Origin: Methylobacterium sp. Leaf108
Lineage (GTDB): Bacteria; Pseudomonadota; Alphaproteobacteria; Rhizobiales; Beijerinckiaceae
Assembly: GCF_001423265.1 (NCBI RefSeq)
Contig: NZ_LMND01000006.1
Coordinates: 30,947 to 94,946, forward strand
DNA: 64,000 bases
Direction: 5' to 3'
Shown: positions 48,615 to 59,515 of the stretch, piece after piece
Position numbering within the stretch: position 1 is the stretch's first letter
Layout of the letters: each line of letters begins with the position of its first letter
Position numbers and translations under genes: made by a program
Notes under the pieces: model-generated
Told to the model about the DNA's origin: nothing
Seen by the model: only the letters and a program-made list of their open reading frames with translations
Databases searched by the model: none

Positions 48615-49634
48615 CTAGTAATGCTCTTCGAAGCGCTTGGCGAGGTCTTCGATGTTCTCCGGCGGCCAGCCGGGGATGTCCATGCCAAGGTGGAGGCCCA
48701 TGGCGGCGAGCACTTCCTTGATCTCGTTGAGCGACTTGCGGCCGAAGTTCGGGGTGCGCAGCATCTCGCCCTCGGACTTCTGGATGAGGTCGCCGATGTA
48801 GACGATGTTGTCGTTCTTCAGGCAGTTCGCCGAACGCACCGAGAGCTCGAGCTCGTCGACCTTCTTGAGGAGCGCCGGGTTGAAGGGAAGCTGCGGCGCG
48901 AGCGGCTGCGCCTCCTCCTTGCGGGGCTCCTCGAAGTTCACGAACACCTGGAGCTGGTCCTGGATGATGCGCGCGGCGTAGGCGAGCGCATCCTCCGGCG
49001 ACACGGCGCCGTTGGTCTCGATGGTCATCGTCAGCTTGTCCTTGTCGAGATCCTGGCCCTCGCGGGTGGTCTCGATGCGGTAGCTGACCTTGGTCACGGG
49101 CGAGAACAGGGCGTCCACCGGGATCAGGCCGATCGGCGCATCCTCGGGGCGGTTGCGCTCGGCCGGGACGTAGCCCTTGCCGGTGGCGACGGTGAACTCC
49201 ATGCGGATCTCGGCACCGTCGTCGAGGGTGCAGATCACGAGGTCGGGGTTCAGGATCTGGATGTCGCCGACCGCGCCGATGTCGCCGGCGGTGACGACGC
49301 CGGGGCCGGTCTTGCGCAGGGTCAGGCGCTTGGGCGCCTCGGTCTGCGAGCGGATCGCGATGGTCTTGATGTTGAGAACGATGTCGGTGACGTCCTCGCG
49401 CACGCCGGGGATCGAGGAGAATTCGTGGAGCACGCCGTCGATCTGGACCGAGGTCACGGCCGCGCCCTGCAGCGAGGACAGCAGCACGCGGCGGAGGGAG
49501 TTACCCAGCGTCGTGCCGAAGCCACGCTCGAGCGGCTCGGCGACGACGGTGGCGACCCGCTTGGGGTCGTGTCCGGTCGAGACCTGGAGCTTGTTCGGCT
49601 TGATGAGCTCTTGCCAGTTCTTCTGAATGACCAC
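48615..49634 (-). CDS. rpoA: RNA polymerase alpha subunit
   Basis: The alpha subunit starts polymerase assembly and contacts UP elements and activators. It has 339 residues. The N-terminal domain includes [20 protein letters not shown] and [20 protein letters not shown]. The C-terminal domain includes [20 protein letters not shown] and [24 protein letters not shown] start giving (M)[17 protein letters not shown] was chosen because it matches the family and AGAGGTAGGA lies upstream. The gene before it is not rpsK, as usual, but a metallo-hydrolase. Confidence 0.97.
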   Translation of the reverse strand: MVIQKNWQELIKPNKLQVSTGHDPKRVATVVAEPLERGFGTTLGNSLRRVLLSSLQGAAVTSVQIDGVLHEFSSIPGVREDVTDIVLNIKTIAIRSQTEAPKRLTLRKTGPGVVTAGDIGAVGDIQILNPDLVICTLDDGAEIRMEFTVATGKGYVPAERNRPEDAPIGLIPVDALFSPVTKVSYRIETTREGQDLDKDKLTMTIETNGAVSPEDALAYAARIIQDQLQVFVNFEEPRKEEAQPLAPQLPFNPALLKKVDELELSVRSANCLKNDNIVYIGDLIQKSEGEMLRTPNFGRKSLNEIKEVLAAMGLHLGMDIPGWPPENIEDLAKRFEEHY

Positions 49635-49763
49635 GGTCCTACCTCTCGCACTACCTGTCGCGATCCCCATGACGCGGGACCACGTGTGATGCCCGAACGC
49701 GCGTCGCGATGCGCGGGAGGGCCTCGAAATCCTGGTCCGTCCGCCAAGAGCGGACGGGATAAG

Positions 49764-50648
49764 TCAGTGTGCCGCCACCCATAGCTCCGGCACGAAGCTG
49801 TAGCCGCCGCCGTCACGGGCGACATAGCCCAGCGCGGGGAACTCCAGATGCGCACCAGCGATGAGGCTGCGCTCGGAGGCGACCTCGTCGAGGATGCGCC
49901 GGCGGGTCTCCCGCGCCCGGTCGCCATCGACGTCGAACGTCATCCCGGCCTCGGGACGCTTGAACTGGATCGCCGGAAGGTGGACGATATCGGCCCACAT
50001 GAAGAGAGCCGCCGACCCTGAGACGATCCGGTAGCCGGTGTGGCCCGGCGTGTGGCCCGGCAGCGGCACCGCGGTGATGCCGGGTGCGACCTCGCCCCCG
50101 GTCACCGTCCGTAGACGCGTCGCATAGGGAGACGTCGCCTTCTGCGCCGCCTCGAGATACGACTTGGCGTCCTCCGGGGCCCGCGCGAGGGCCGCCTCGT
50201 CGAGCCAATGCCCGGCTTCCGCCTCGTGGAGCACCAGTTCGGCGTTCGGATAACGCGCCACGCCGTCGCCATCGATCAAACCACCGGCGTGGTCTGGATG
50301 GAGATGCGTGAGGAGGATCGTCTCGACCTCCTCGGCACGAACACCGGCCGCGGCCAGCGCCGCCGGTACGCGCCCGAGGGTGTCGCCGCCGAACCCGCCC
50401 ATGCCGGTGTCGATCATCACCGGGGCACGACCGGCACCGGTGACGACGAAGGCGTTGAGGGTGATGCGGGGATCGTTCGCGCGAAAGCCGGCCGCTTGCA
50501 GCGCGCCGGCATCCTCCTTGGCGATCCCCGTGACGAGATCGAGGGACCCCTGCAGGTATCCGTCGTTGAGGGCGGTGACCGTGAGGTCACCGATCGTCCA
50601 ACGCAACACGCCGGGAAGGGGCTTCGAGGCATCGCCCGCCACGGGCAT
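49764..50648 (-). CDS. MBL-fold metallo-hydrolase inserted in the alpha operon
   Basis: This 294-residue metallo-beta-lactamase-fold protein has the metal-binding motif THLHPDHAGG (H115, H117, D119, H120). PLPGHTPGHTGYRI carries the next His and ADIVHLPAIQF the following Asp. No signal peptide is seen, so it is probably cytoplasmic. The substrate is unknown; relatives include lactonases and thioesterase-like enzymes. It is co-directional with rpsK (44 bases upstream) and rpoA (129 bases downstream), so it is likely part of the ribosomal protein transcript. Confidence 0.85.
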   Translation of the reverse strand: MPVAGDASKPLPGVLRWTIGDLTVTALNDGYLQGSLDLVTGIAKEDAGALQAAGFRANDPRITLNAFVVTGAGRAPVMIDTGMGGFGGDTLGRVPAALAAAGVRAEEVETILLTHLHPDHAGGLIDGDGVARYPNAELVLHEAEAGHWLDEAALARAPEDAKSYLEAAQKATSPYATRLRTVTGGEVAPGITAVPLPGHTPGHTGYRIVSGSAALFMWADIVHLPAIQFKRPEAGMTFDVDGDRARETRRRILDEVASERSLIAGAHLEFPALGYVARDGGGYSFVPELWVAAH

Positions 50649-50692
50649 CTCCGTCTTCGATTTTCGGCTTCGAGCGGTTTTGGATACCGTCC

Positions 50693-51082
50693 TCAGACGC
50701 GACGACGCTTGCGCGGGCGGCAGCCGTTGTGCGGGATCGCGGTGACGTCGCGGATCGAGGTGACGGTGAAACCGGCGGCCTGGAGGGCGCGAAGGGCCGA
50801 CTCACGACCTGAGCCGGGACCCGAAACCTCGACCTCGAGGGTGCGCATGCCGTGTTCGGAGGCCTTGCGGGCCGCATCCTCGGCCGCCACCTGGGCGGCG
50901 TAGGGCGTCGACTTGCGCGAGCCCTTGAAACCCATCGCACCGGCGGACGACCACGAGATCGTGTTGCCCTGAGCGTCGGTGATGGTGACCATCGTGTTGT
51001 TGAACGAAGCGTTCACATGGGCGACGCCCGACACGATGTTCTTGCGTTCGCGGCGGCGAACGCGGGTTGCTTCCTTGGCCAT
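50693..51082 (-). CDS. rpsK: 30S ribosomal protein S11
   Basis: S11 shapes the platform of the small subunit near the mRNA exit site. It has 129 residues. [40 protein letters not shown] and [20 protein letters not shown] are fully conserved blocks. It follows rpsM by 172 bases, a rather long gap for this operon. The next gene is the unexpected MBL-fold hydrolase, not rpoA. Confidence 0.97.
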   Translation of the reverse strand: MAKEATRVRRRERKNIVSGVAHVNASFNNTMVTITDAQGNTISWSSAGAMGFKGSRKSTPYAAQVAAEDAARKASEHGMRTLEVEVSGPGSGRESALRALQAAGFTVTSIRDVTAIPHNGCRPRKRRRV

Positions 51083-51254
51083 GCTCTCGTCTCTCGTCCT
51101 TCAAGCGCGCCCGTCATTCCAGGCGCTCGGGATTCTTCATCGGGTTCGGCGGCCTGGCTCCGATCGCCGTACCGCCTAGCGGGAGCCCCGCAACGGGACG
51201 CCCGACGCAATGTCGGGAAGCCTCACCGAAGCGAGGCCTCCCGGATGGGAAAGA

Positions 51255-51623
51255 TTACTTCTTCTTGCCGGCGATCGGCTTCGACTTGCCCTTGCGGGTG
51301 CGCGCATTGGTGTGCGTGCGCTGGCCGCGGACCGGCAGGTTGCGGCGGTGGCGAAGGCCGCGGTAGCAGCCCAGGTCCATCAGGCGCTTGATGTTCATCG
51401 AGACTTCACGGCGCAGGTCACCCTCGACCAGGTAGTCGCGGTCAATGGTCTCGCGGATCTGGAGGATCTCGGCGTCGGTGAGCTGGTTGACGCGACGCTC
51501 GGCCGGGATGTTGACCTTCGTCGTGATCTCCTCGGCCTTCTTCGAGCCGATGCCGTGAATGTACTGCAGCGCGATGACGACGCGCTTGTTGGTCGGAATG
51601 TTAACGCCAGCGATACGGGCCAA
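51255..51623 (-). CDS. rpsM: 30S ribosomal protein S13
   Basis: S13 contacts tRNA and forms intersubunit bridges. It has 122 residues, the usual length, when started at a TTG giving (M)[18 protein letters not shown] lies 7 bases before that TTG. An ATG two codons earlier is only 2 bases from the GGAG and is less likely. [20 protein letters not shown] is the conserved C-terminal block. It starts the alpha operon about 205 bases after adk. Confidence 0.95.
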   Translation of the reverse strand: MARIAGVNIPTNKRVVIALQYIHGIGSKKAEEITTKVNIPAERRVNQLTDAEILQIRETIDRDYLVEGDLRREVSMNIKRLMDLGCYRGLRHRRNLPVRGQRTHTNARTRKGKSKPIAGKKK

Positions 51624-51828
51624 GGTCATTCTCCATGGGGCGATCGGGCGAAGCCCGGCCCGGATGATAAGACGTGCGTCCGGTGGAGGCCGGCCCCTGC
51701 ACGCCGTCCATAACGACAAATCGGCCCGCGGCCCCTCGATGAGGTACCCCGGACCCATGGTGCGTGTGGACGAAGGTCGGTCCGTTAACGCGGCAGGGCT
51801 GACGTGTCAACCCGTTACCGCGAGGCTC

Positions 51829-52431
51829 TCAGGCCGACGCGGCCTCCGCGTGACTGTCGAGGATCGCCATCAGGTCGGTGGTGACGTCGTCGACGGGCTT
51901 CATGCCGTCGATGGTCTCCAGCATGCCGAGGCTGCCGTAATAGGCCGACAGCGGCGCGGTCTGGGCCCGATAGGCGGCCAGGCGCGTCTTGAAGACTTCG
52001 GGCGTATCGTCCTTGCGGACCGGCTCGCCGCGGGCCGCGGTCTCAGCCGCCCGGTTGGCGATCCGACCGACGAGGGCATCCTCGTCCACGACGAACTCGA
52101 CCACCGTATCCAACGCCAGACCCTTGTCCGACAGCATCCTGTCGAGTGCCGCAGCCTGGTCGACGGTGCGCGGAAAGCCGTCGAGGATGAAACCGGCGCG
52201 GGCGTCCTCCTCCTCGACGCGATCGGCGACGATGCCGACGACGATGGAATCGGTGACGAGGCCGCCGCTCTCCATGATCGACTTGGCTTCCAATCCGACC
52301 GGGGTCCCCGCGGCGACGGCCGCGCGGAGCATGTCGCCCGTGGAGAGCTGCGGAATGCCGAACCGTTCGACGATGCGGGCCGACTGGGTTCCCTTGCCGG
52401 CTCCGGGGGGTCCGAGCAGGATGATCCGCAT
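51829..52431 (-). CDS. adk: Adenylate kinase
   Basis: This enzyme converts ATP and AMP to two ADP. It has 200 residues, the short form. The P-loop is [20 protein letters not shown] and DGFPRT are the AMP-binding blocks. The LID is short and has no zinc-binding cysteines, typical of this alphaproteobacterial class. It follows secY, the standard end of the spc operon. Confidence 0.96.
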   Translation of the reverse strand: MRIILLGPPGAGKGTQSARIVERFGIPQLSTGDMLRAAVAAGTPVGLEAKSIMESGGLVTDSIVVGIVADRVEEEDARAGFILDGFPRTVDQAAALDRMLSDKGLALDTVVEFVVDEDALVGRIANRAAETAARGEPVRKDDTPEVFKTRLAAYRAQTAPLSAYYGSLGMLETIDGMKPVDDVTTDLMAILDSHAEAASA

Positions 52432-52537
52432 GGGCGTCGTGTCCTCGTGAGCAACCCGCAGGCCGGGCCTCTTGATTGTCCTCGGCGACGCCTCCCGGAC
52501 GCCGCCGCAGCGGTTATGGCAGCGGTTTTGACGGTCG

Positions 52538-53875
52538 TTAGCGTCGGCGTGTGGCGCCGCGCAACTTCGCCTTCTTCACCAGCCCCTCGTACTGATGAGC
52601 CATCAGGTGCCCGTGGATCTGCGCCACGGTGTCCATCGTCACGGACACCACGATGAGCAGGGAGGTACCGCCGAAGCCGAGGCTGGCCGATGCATAGGAG
52701 GCCAGGATCTCGGGCACGAGACACACGAAGGTGAGGTAGAGCGCGCCGATCACCGTGATCCGGGTAAGGACCTTGTCGATGAAGCTCGCCGTCCGCTCTC
52801 CCGGCCGGATGCCCGGGATGAAGCCGCCGTGCTTCTTCAGATTGTCGGCCGTCTCCTCGGGATTGAACACCACCGCCGTGTAGAAGAAGGCGAAGAAGAT
52901 GATCAGCGCCGCGTAGAGCACCATGTACAGCGGCCGCCCGTGGCCGAGGTAGGTGGTGAGCGTCGCCAGCACGCCGGTGCCGCTCTGGTTGGCCGAGAAA
53001 CTCGCGACGGTGGCCGGCAGCAGCAGCAGCGAGGATGCGAAGATCGGCGGAATCACGCCGGCCGTGTTGAGCTTGAGCGGCAGGAACGAGGTCTGGCCCT
53101 CGTACATCTTATTGCCGACCTGACGCTTGGGGTAGTTGATCAGCAGGCGGCGCTGGGCGCGCTCCATGAACACGATGAAGTAGACCAGCGCGGCCGCCGC
53201 GACGCCGACCCCGAGAATCACGGCCGTGGACAGGGCACCCGTACGGCTGAGCTCGAGCGCGCCGATGATCGCGGTGGGCAGGTGGGCGACGATGCCGGCG
53301 AAGATGATGAGCGAGGAGCCGTTACCGATGCCGCGCGAGGTGATCTGCTCGCCGATCCACATCAGGAACAGCGTGCCGCCCGTGAGGGTCACCACGGTGG
53401 ACAGGATAAAGAACGGACCCGGATCGGTCGCCGCGCTCGACCCCTGGAGGCCGAAGGCAATGCCCCAGGATTGCACCAGCGCCAGCACCACGGTGAGGTA
53501 GCGGGTGTACTGATTGATGACCTTGCGGCCCGACTCGCCTTCCTTCTTCAGCGTCTCCAAGGTCGGGATCACCGACGTCAGGAGCTGGATGATGATCGAG
53601 GCCGAGATGTAGGGCATGATGTTGAGCGCGAAGATCGCCATGCGCTCGACGGCACCGCCGGAGAACATGTTGAACAGGCCGAGCACGCCGCCGGCCTGGC
53701 TCTGGAAGTTGCGCGCGAACTGTTCGGGGTCGATGCCCGGAATCGGGATGTAGGTGCCCAGCCGGAACACCACGAGCGCACCCAGCGTGAACCAGATGCG
53801 CTTCTTGAGTTCGTCGGCCTTTGCGATCGCCCCGAAATTGAGGTTCGCGGCAAGCTGCTCGGCGGCTGAGGCCAT
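52538..53875 (-). CDS. secY: Preprotein translocase channel subunit SecY
   Basis: This is the ten-span inner-membrane pore of the Sec translocon. It has 445 residues. [36 protein letters not shown] and [20 protein letters not shown] are SecY signatures. The ATG giving [17 protein letters not shown] was chosen; 23 earlier in-frame codons look unconserved. It lies 123 bases after rplO and before adk. Confidence 0.97.
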   Translation of the reverse strand: MASAAEQLAANLNFGAIAKADELKKRIWFTLGALVVFRLGTYIPIPGIDPEQFARNFQSQAGGVLGLFNMFSGGAVERMAIFALNIMPYISASIIIQLLTSVIPTLETLKKEGESGRKVINQYTRYLTVVLALVQSWGIAFGLQGSSAATDPGPFFILSTVVTLTGGTLFLMWIGEQITSRGIGNGSSLIIFAGIVAHLPTAIIGALELSRTGALSTAVILGVGVAAAALVYFIVFMERAQRRLLINYPKRQVGNKMYEGQTSFLPLKLNTAGVIPPIFASSLLLLPATVASFSANQSGTGVLATLTTYLGHGRPLYMVLYAALIIFFAFFYTAVVFNPEETADNLKKHGGFIPGIRPGERTASFIDKVLTRITVIGALYLTFVCLVPEILASYASASLGFGGTSLLIVVSVTMDTVAQIHGHLMAHQYEGLVKKAKLRGATRRR

Positions 53876-53998
53876 GTCACCGGTTCCTGAAAACCAATCG
53901 TTCAGGTGCCTGAAGCACCCACCACGAAGCGAAACGGCGGCCACGCGCAGGTCGCACGGGCCGCCGCTCCAGGCTTCGACTTAAGGTCCGCGACCGTC

Positions 53999-54505
53999 CT
54001 ACGCAACAGTGGCGTCGGCAGCCTTGCCGCGGGTGGAGACCCGATCCGCGAACTGGACCGTCACCGAACCGCCGGCCTTCTCGACCGCAGCGATGGCGGA
54101 CTTCGAGGCGCGGGTGACGGTGAAGGCGAGCTTCGCCGTCAGCTCGCCGACGCCAAGGAGCTTCACGCCGTCACGGCCACGGGCGCAGATGCCGGCCGCC
54201 ACGAGGGCGTCCATGTCCACGGTGGCGGACGCATCGAGGCGACCGGCATCGACGGCCTGCTGGATGCGTCCGAGGTTCACCTCGTTGAGGTCCGTCGAGT
54301 ACAGGTTGTTGAAGCCGCGCTTGGGCAGGCGACGGTGAAGCGGCATCTGACCGCCCTCGAAGCCCTTGATCGAGACGCCGGTACGGGCCTTCTGACCCTT
54401 GACGCCGCGACCCGCGGTCTTGCCCTTTCCGGAGCCGATGCCCCGGCCGACGCGCATCCGGTTCTTGGTGGCGCCGACGTTGTCGTGGATTTCGTTCAGC
54501 TTCAT
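53999..54505 (-). CDS. rplO: 50S ribosomal protein L15
   Basis: L15 is a late-assembly large-subunit protein. It has 168 residues. [20 protein letters not shown] and [18 protein letters not shown] are the glycine- and lysine-rich N-terminal signature, and [20 protein letters not shown] follows. It starts 11 bases after rpmD and precedes secY. Confidence 0.97.
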   Translation of the reverse strand: MKLNEIHDNVGATKNRMRVGRGIGSGKGKTAGRGVKGQKARTGVSIKGFEGGQMPLHRRLPKRGFNNLYSTDLNEVNLGRIQQAVDAGRLDASATVDMDALVAAGICARGRDGVKLLGVGELTAKLAFTVTRASKSAIAAVEKAGGSVTVQFADRVSTRGKAADATVA

Positions 54506-54516
54506 GATGCCCTCCC

Positions 54517-54708
54517 TCAGGCCGCGTCGTCGAGGACGCGCACGAGGTGCTGAACCTTACGGATCATGCCTCGCACGGAGGGGGTATCCTCCAAGGTGGA
54601 AACCCGGTGCAGCTTGTTGAGCTTGAGCCCGATCAGCGTCGCGCGCTGGTCGTTCTCACGACGGATCGGCGAGCCGATCTGTTCGATGCGGAGAGTCTTG
54701 CCAGTCAT
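54517..54708 (-). CDS. rpmD: 50S ribosomal protein L30
   Basis: L30 is a 63-residue protein beginning [40 protein letters not shown] is the conserved core. It lies between rpsE and rplO, as in all spc operons that keep it. The internal ATG was chosen because upstream in-frame codons overlap rpsE and are unconserved. Confidence 0.96.
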   Translation of the reverse strand: MTGKTLRIEQIGSPIRRENDQRATLIGLKLNKLHRVSTLEDTPSVRGMIRKVQHLVRVLDDAA

Positions 54709-54718
54709 CGGACCCTCC

Positions 54719-55306
54719 TCAAGCCACGGCCGCTTCGGACAGGTCCGAAGCGTCCGCATCACGACGACGGGCCTGCAGGGCCGAGACCTTGAGGCCACGG
54801 CGAGCCGCGACGGCGCGCGGGCTGTCCTCGTTCTTCAGCGCGTCGAAGGTGGCGCGCACGAGGTTGTAGGGGTTGGACGAGCCGAGCGATTTGGCCACCA
54901 CGTCCTGCATGCCCAACGTCTCGAAGACGGCGCGCATCGGGCCGCCGGCGATGATGCCGGTACCCTGGGGCGCGGCGCGCAGGATCACCTTGCCGGCGCC
55001 GTGACGGCCTTGGACGTCGTGATGGAGCGTCCGGCCTTCGCGGAGCGCAACGCGGACGAGACCACGCTTGGCGGCTTCCGTCGCCTTGCGGATAGCCTCG
55101 GGCACTTCACGTGCCTTGCCGTGGCCGAACCCGACACGACCCTTCTGGTCGCCCACGACGACGAGGGCAGCGAAACCGAAGCGACGGCCACCCTTCACCA
55201 CCTTGGCGACGCGGTTGATGTGGACGAGCTTGTCCACGAACTCGCTGTCGCGCTCCTCGCGCTCGTCGCGGCGGCCGCGGCCCCCGCCTTCCCGTTCACG
55301 TGCCAT
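54719..55306 (-). CDS. rpsE: 30S ribosomal protein S5
   Basis: S5 helps decoding accuracy and mRNA unwinding. It has 195 residues. The basic N-terminus includes [40 protein letters not shown] and [17 protein letters not shown] are conserved. A glycine-rich [20 protein letters not shown] extension at the start is typical of alphaproteobacteria. Confidence 0.97.
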   Translation of the reverse strand: MAREREGGGRGRRDEREERDSEFVDKLVHINRVAKVVKGGRRFGFAALVVVGDQKGRVGFGHGKAREVPEAIRKATEAAKRGLVRVALREGRTLHHDVQGRHGAGKVILRAAPQGTGIIAGGPMRAVFETLGMQDVVAKSLGSSNPYNLVRATFDALKNEDSPRAVAARRGLKVSALQARRRDADASDLSEAAVA

Positions 55307-55402
55307 ATCGTTGTTGATCCCATCTCACTGGCGCGGACGGCGGGGTCCGCTCGCTTGAATCGTTTCGATGAGGGACGGCGAATGCCGTCCCTCCCGCCGT
55401 TA

Positions 55403-55765
55403 TCAGAACTCCAGGCCGCCCTCGCGGGCCGCCTCGGCGAGCGCCTTGACGCGGCCATGGTAGAGGTAGCCCGAGCGATCGAAGATCACCTGGGTGACGC
55501 CGGCCGCCTTGGCCCGCTCGGCAACGAGCTTGCCGACGGCCGAGGCCGCCGCGACATCGGCGCCGGTCTTGAGACCGGTCCGCAGATCCTTGTCGATGCT
55601 CGAAGCGGCGGCGAGGGTCCTGCCCTCGGCGTCGTCGATCACCTGAACGTAGATCTGCTTCGAGGAGCGGAACACCGAGAGTCTCGGACGTCCCTTGGCC
55701 GCGGCCCGCAGCGCGCGGCGCACACGCGCCTTGCGGCGGTCGAGTGCATCGATTTTGCGTGACAT
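55403..55765 (-). CDS. rplR: 50S ribosomal protein L18
   Basis: L18 binds 5S rRNA. It has 120 residues. [20 protein letters not shown] and [20 protein letters not shown] are typical, and it ends [20 protein letters not shown]. It follows rplF by 12 bases and precedes rpsE by 96. Confidence 0.97.
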   Translation of the reverse strand: MSRKIDALDRRKARVRRALRAAAKGRPRLSVFRSSKQIYVQVIDDAEGRTLAAASSIDKDLRTGLKTGADVAAASAVGKLVAERAKAAGVTQVIFDRSGYLYHGRVKALAEAAREGGLEF

Positions 55766-55777
55766 GATCGCCGGCCC

Positions 55778-56311
55778 TTACTTCTTCTTGCCTTCCTTGC
55801 GGAAGATGAACTCGCCCGCGTACTTCACGCCCTTGCCCTTGTAGGGCTCGGGGCCGCGATAGTCGCGGATCTCGGCGGCAACCTGACCGACCACTTGCCG
55901 GTCGATCCCCGAGATCACGATCTCCGTCGGCTTGGGCGTCACGATCGTGATGCCGGCCGGGATCTGATACTCGATGTCGTGGCTGTAGCCGAGCGAGAGC
56001 TTGAGCGCCTTGCCGGCCATCGCCGCGCGATAACCGACGCCCGTGATCTCGAGCTTCTTCTCGAAGCCCTTCGACACGCCCTCGACCAGGTTCGCGACCT
56101 GGGCACGGGAGGTGCCCCACAGCGAGCGAGCCTGCTTGGTCTGGTCCTTGGGCTGCACCGAGACGGCGCCGTCCTCGAACGATACGTTCACGAGGTTGGG
56201 AACGACGAACGCGAGTTCGCCCTTCGCACCCTTAACAGTCACCGTCTGACCGTTCACCGTCGCCGTCACACCGGACGGGACGGGGACGGGCTTCTTGCCT
56301 ACGCGAGACAT
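55778..56311 (-). CDS. rplF: 50S ribosomal protein L6
   Basis: L6 lies near the factor-binding site. It has 177 residues. It starts [20 protein letters not shown] and ends with the conserved [20 protein letters not shown] and a lysine-rich tail. [20 protein letters not shown] is the middle signature. It lies 23 bases after rpsH. Confidence 0.97.
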   Translation of the reverse strand: MSRVGKKPVPVPSGVTATVNGQTVTVKGAKGELAFVVPNLVNVSFEDGAVSVQPKDQTKQARSLWGTSRAQVANLVEGVSKGFEKKLEITGVGYRAAMAGKALKLSLGYSHDIEYQIPAGITIVTPKPTEIVISGIDRQVVGQVAAEIRDYRGPEPYKGKGVKYAGEFIFRKEGKKK

Positions 56312-56334
56312 GGCCTTTCCTCCTTCGTCCGAGA

Positions 56335-56730
56335 TCAGAACACCTTGCAGAGCACTTCGCCGCCGACGTTGCGCTCGCGCGCCTCGTGGTCGGCCATGAC
56401 GCCCTGCGGGGTGGACACGATAGTGACGCCGAGACCGTCGGCGACGCGGGGCAGTTCGCCGACCGACGAGTAGACCCGGCGGCCGGGCTTCGAGACACGC
56501 TGGATCGAGCGGATGACGGGCTGGCCGTCGTAATACTTCAACTCGATTGCGAATTCCGTGCGGCCGTTCCCGTAATCGGTGGTGGCGTAGTCACGGATGT
56601 AGCCCTCTGACTTGAGGACGTCGAGAACGCTGGCGCGCAGGCGCGAGCCGGGCGTCTGCACGACGTTGCGCCGACGCTGCTGTCCATTGCGGATGCGTGT
56701 GAGCATATCGCCCACGGGATCGTTGACCAT
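56335..56730 (-). CDS. rpsH: 30S ribosomal protein S8
   Basis: S8 binds the 16S central domain and in many bacteria also represses the spc operon. It has 131 residues. [20 protein letters not shown] starts the protein, and [20 protein letters not shown] with a final VLCKVF ends it. It lies between rpsN and rplF. Confidence 0.97.
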   Translation of the reverse strand: MVNDPVGDMLTRIRNGQQRRRNVVQTPGSRLRASVLDVLKSEGYIRDYATTDYGNGRTEFAIELKYYDGQPVIRSIQRVSKPGRRVYSSVGELPRVADGLGVTIVSTPQGVMADHEARERNVGGEVLCKVF

Positions 56731-56742
56731 GGTACGTGCTCC

Positions 56743-57048
56743 TTACCAGCTCGACTTGACGAGACCGGGGATCAGACCCTGGTTGCCGAGTTCGCGCAGC
56801 GCGATGCGCGACACGCCCATCTTGCGATAGAAGGCGCGGGGCCGACCGGTGATGCCGCAACGATTGCGGACACGGGTCGCGGACGAATTGCGGGGTAGTT
56901 CCGCGAGCTTGAGGCGCGCCTCGAAGCGCTCCTCCATCTCCAGGGACTCGTTGTTGGCCGTGGCCAGAAGGGCCTTACGCTTCGACGCGTAGAGCTTCAC
57001 GAGGACCTTGCGGTGGTTGTTCTTCTCGATCGAGCTTTTCTTTGCCAT
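56743..57048 (-). CDS. rpsN: 30S ribosomal protein S14 (zinc-independent form)
   Basis: S14 completes the small-subunit head. It has 101 residues, the long C-minus form without zinc-binding CXXC pairs. It begins [20 protein letters not shown] and contains [20 protein letters not shown]. The internal ATG was chosen because it matches the family; the frame upstream overlaps rplE and is unconserved. Confidence 0.97.
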   Translation of the reverse strand: MAKKSSIEKNNHRKVLVKLYASKRKALLATANNESLEMEERFEARLKLAELPRNSSATRVRNRCGITGRPRAFYRKMGVSRIALRELGNQGLIPGLVKSSW

Positions 57049-57088
57049 GTCTGTCTCCGGTGTCCGCGTATAAGGACCGCTGGGGTTC

Positions 57089-57655
57089 TTACTGCCGGAA
57101 CGGGAATCGGAACTGCGTGAGGAGCGCGCGCGCCTCAGCATCGGTCTGGGCCGTGGTCTGGATCACGATGTCCATGCCCCAGGTCGCCTCGGCCTTGTCG
57201 TAGGAGATCTCCGGGAACACGAGGTGCTCCTTGAGTCCCAGGGCGTAGTTGCCGCGACCGTCGAAGGAGCGCGGGTTCAGGCCGCGGAAGTCGCGGACGC
57301 GGGGAAGCGCGATCGTCACGAGACGATCCATGAACTCGTACATCCGGGCCTTGCGCAGGGTGACCTTGCAGCCAATCGGCATGCCCTCGCGAACCTTGAA
57401 GGTCGCGATGGCCTTGCGGGCCCGGGTGATGACCGGTTTCTGACCGGCGATCAGCGCCAGGTCCCCGGCGGCAACGGTGGCCTTCTTCGAATCGGCGGTC
57501 GACTCGCCGACGCCCATGTTGATGACGATCTTTTCGATCGTCGGTACCTGCATGGGGTTCTTGTAGCCAAACTCTTCGATCAGCTTCTGGCGCACGACTT
57601 CGTCGTAGTGCTTGCGCAGACGCGGCACGTAGCCGTCAACATTTGCCTCAGCCAT
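57089..57655 (-). CDS. rplE: 50S ribosomal protein L5
   Basis: L5 binds 5S rRNA and contacts P-site tRNA. It has 188 residues. [40 protein letters not shown] and [20 protein letters not shown] are conserved. Its start overlaps the rplX end by 8 bases, which suggests coupling. Confidence 0.97.
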   Translation of the reverse strand: MAEANVDGYVPRLRKHYDEVVRQKLIEEFGYKNPMQVPTIEKIVINMGVGESTADSKKATVAAGDLALIAGQKPVITRARKAIATFKVREGMPIGCKVTLRKARMYEFMDRLVTIALPRVRDFRGLNPRSFDGRGNYALGLKEHLVFPEISYDKAEATWGMDIVIQTTAQTDAEARALLTQFRFPFRQ

Positions 57656-57965
57656 CGATCAGATCCCCCGAGCGCTTGGCGAACCGGACCTTGCGGCCGT
57701 CGTCGAGAATGCGGAAACCAACGCGCGTCGGCTGACCGTCCTTGGGGTCGGCGATCGCGATGTTGGAGAGATGGATGGCGGCCTCCTTGGAGATGATCCC
57801 GCCTTCCTGGTTCTGGGTCTGCTTCTGGTGCTTCTTGACGAGGTTGATCCCGCGCACGAGAGCCTTGTCGTCCTTCGGCATGACCTGAACCACCTCACCG
57901 GAGCGACCCTTGTCGCGACCGGTGAGGACGACGACCTTGTCGCCCTTCTTGACCTTGGCAGCCAT
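57648..57965 (-). CDS. rplX: 50S ribosomal protein L24
   Basis: L24 is an assembly initiator. It has 105 residues. The KOW motif [20 protein letters not shown] is near the start, and [20 protein letters not shown] follows. The ATG overlaps the rplN stop codon (TGATG-type junction); a GTG directly before it is an alternative start. Confidence 0.97.
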   Translation of the reverse strand: MAAKVKKGDKVVVLTGRDKGRSGEVVQVMPKDDKALVRGINLVKKHQKQTQNQEGGIISKEAAIHLSNIAIADPKDGQPTRVGFRILDDGRKVRFAKRSGDLIDG

Positions 57966-58333
57966 CACAGCACCTCCGGAGCGAGCGAGATGATCTTCAT
58001 GTGATTGCGGCCCCGCAGCTCGCGCGGCACCGGTCCGAAGATACGGGTGCCGATCGGCTCCTTCTGATTGTTGATCAGAACGGCAGCGTTCTTGTCGAAG
58101 CGGATCACCGAACCGTCGGCACGCTTCACTTCCTTGGCGGTGCGGACGACGACCGCCTTCATGACGTCGCCCTTCTTCACGCGGCCGCGCGGAATCGCTT
58201 CCTTGACCGAGACGACGATGATGTCACCGACGCCGGCATATTTGCGCTTCGACCCGCCGAGTACCTTGATGCACATCACGCGACGCGCACCAGAGTTGTC
58301 GGCGACGTCCAGATTCGTCTGCATCTGGATCAC
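57965..58333 (-). CDS. rplN: 50S ribosomal protein L14
   Basis: L14 forms an intersubunit bridge and is the target of silencing factor RsfS. It has 122 residues. [20 protein letters not shown] and [20 protein letters not shown] are fully typical. It heads the spc operon after a 225-base gap from rpsQ, which holds a small 6-bp hairpin but no convincing promoter. AAGGAAAGG lies upstream of the ATG. Confidence 0.97.
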   Translation of the reverse strand: MIQMQTNLDVADNSGARRVMCIKVLGGSKRKYAGVGDIIVVSVKEAIPRGRVKKGDVMKAVVVRTAKEVKRADGSVIRFDKNAAVLINNQKEPIGTRIFGPVPRELRGRNHMKIISLAPEVL

Positions 58334-58558
58334 GAGAGTGACCTTTCCTTGTTTCAGACGGGTTTCCGCACACGGACGGTATTGTCCGGCGGACGACGCC
58401 TGATGGGGATCTGATGCCCCCGTCCATTAGTCGGACCGCGCTATCGGCGCTAGGAAGCGCCGGCGCGGTCACCGCAGCCAAGTGAGGACGAATCCGTCGT
58501 CACGAAAACATATGCGAAGGTCGGTCGCCTACAGGGAACCGACGTTCGATGCAAGCCC

Positions 58559-58822
58559 TCAGGCGGCGGGAGCCTCGACGGCGGCGGCCTGTGCGGCCTC
58601 CACGAGCTTCCAAGTCTTGGTCTTGGAGAACGGACGGCACTCCTCGATCGACACGGTCTGGCCGACCTTGGCGACGTTGGCTTCGTCGTGGGCGTGGTAG
58701 TTCTTGGAGCGACGGACGGTCTTCTTCATCACCGGATGGGTGAAGCGACGCTCCACCTTCACGACGATGGTCTTCTCGCCCTTGTCGCTGACGACGACGC
58801 CCTGCAATACGCGCTTCGGCAT
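58559..58822 (-). CDS. rpsQ: 30S ribosomal protein S17
   Basis: S17 is a primary 16S binder. It has 87 residues. [20 protein letters not shown] and [20 protein letters not shown] are conserved, and [20 protein letters not shown] follows. The C-terminus has a short Ala/Glu-rich tail. It is the last gene of the S10 operon. Confidence 0.97.
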   Translation of the reverse strand: MPKRVLQGVVVSDKGEKTIVVKVERRFTHPVMKKTVRRSKNYHAHDEANVAKVGQTVSIEECRPFSKTKTWKLVEAAQAAAVEAPAA

Positions 58823-58832
58823 GGTGTACTCC

Positions 58833-59048
58833 TCAGGCCTGCGCTTGGCCGAGCGTCTTCTGACGCTGCAGCGTGCGGACGCGGGCGATGTCGCGACGAA
58901 CCTCACGGACCCGCGCGACGTTCTCGAGCTGGCCGGTGGCGCCCTGGAAGCGCAGGTTGAACTGCTCCTTCTTCAGGTTCAGCAGCTCGTCGTTCAGTTG
59001 ATCCGGCGACAGGGCGGCCAGATCCGATTGTCTCTGCGACGACTTCAT
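58833..59048 (-). CDS. rpmC: 50S ribosomal protein L29
   Basis: L29 sits at the exit tunnel next to L23, near the SRP and trigger factor site. It has 71 residues. [20 protein letters not shown] and the [19 protein letters not shown] helix are characteristic. It lies between rplP and rpsQ. Confidence 0.97.
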   Translation of the reverse strand: MKSSQRQSDLAALSPDQLNDELLNLKKEQFNLRFQGATGQLENVARVREVRRDIARVRTLQRQKTLGQAQA

Positions 59049-59062
59049 GATCCCCTCCTCCC

Positions 59063-59476
59063 TCAGTCAGCGATACGCTGAACGACGCGCGTGCGGATCG
59101 GGAGCTTCGCCGCGCCGAGGCGCAGGGCCTCCTTCGCGATGTCCTCGGCCACGCCGTCGACTTCGAACATGATCCGGCCGGGATGCACGCGGGCAGCCCA
59201 GAACTCGGGAGCGCCCTTACCGGAGCCCATGCGGACCTCGGTGGGCTTTGCCGTAACCGGGACGTCCGGGAAGATCCGGATCCAGACGCGGCCCTGGCGC
59301 TTCATCTCGCGGGTGATCGCGCGGCGGGCCGCTTCGATCTGGCGAGCGGTGATACGCTCCGGCTCGATGGCCTTCAGGCCGAAGCTACCGAAGTTGAGAT
59401 CGAAGCCGCCCTTGGCCGCACCGTGGATGCGGCCTTTGAACTGCTTGCGAAATCGGGTCTTTTTGGGTTGCAACAT
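59063..59476 (-). CDS. rplP: 50S ribosomal protein L16
   Basis: L16 organises the A-site region of 23S rRNA. It has 137 residues. It starts [20 protein letters not shown] and contains [20 protein letters not shown] with the conserved RMGSGKG loop. It lies 39 bases after rpsC. Confidence 0.97.
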   Translation of the reverse strand: MLQPKKTRFRKQFKGRIHGAAKGGFDLNFGSFGLKAIEPERITARQIEAARRAITREMKRQGRVWIRIFPDVPVTAKPTEVRMGSGKGAPEFWAARVHPGRIMFEVDGVAEDIAKEALRLGAAKLPIRTRVVQRIAD

Positions 59477-59515
59477 GGCAGCCTCTCAACACCTTCCTTG
59501 GGCTGGCGGTAGCGA

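Noticed and set aside
58334..58558. A separate promoter for the spc operon in the rpsQ-rplN gap.
   Set aside because: No pair of boxes with acceptable spacing and match was found; only a 6-bp hairpin is visible.
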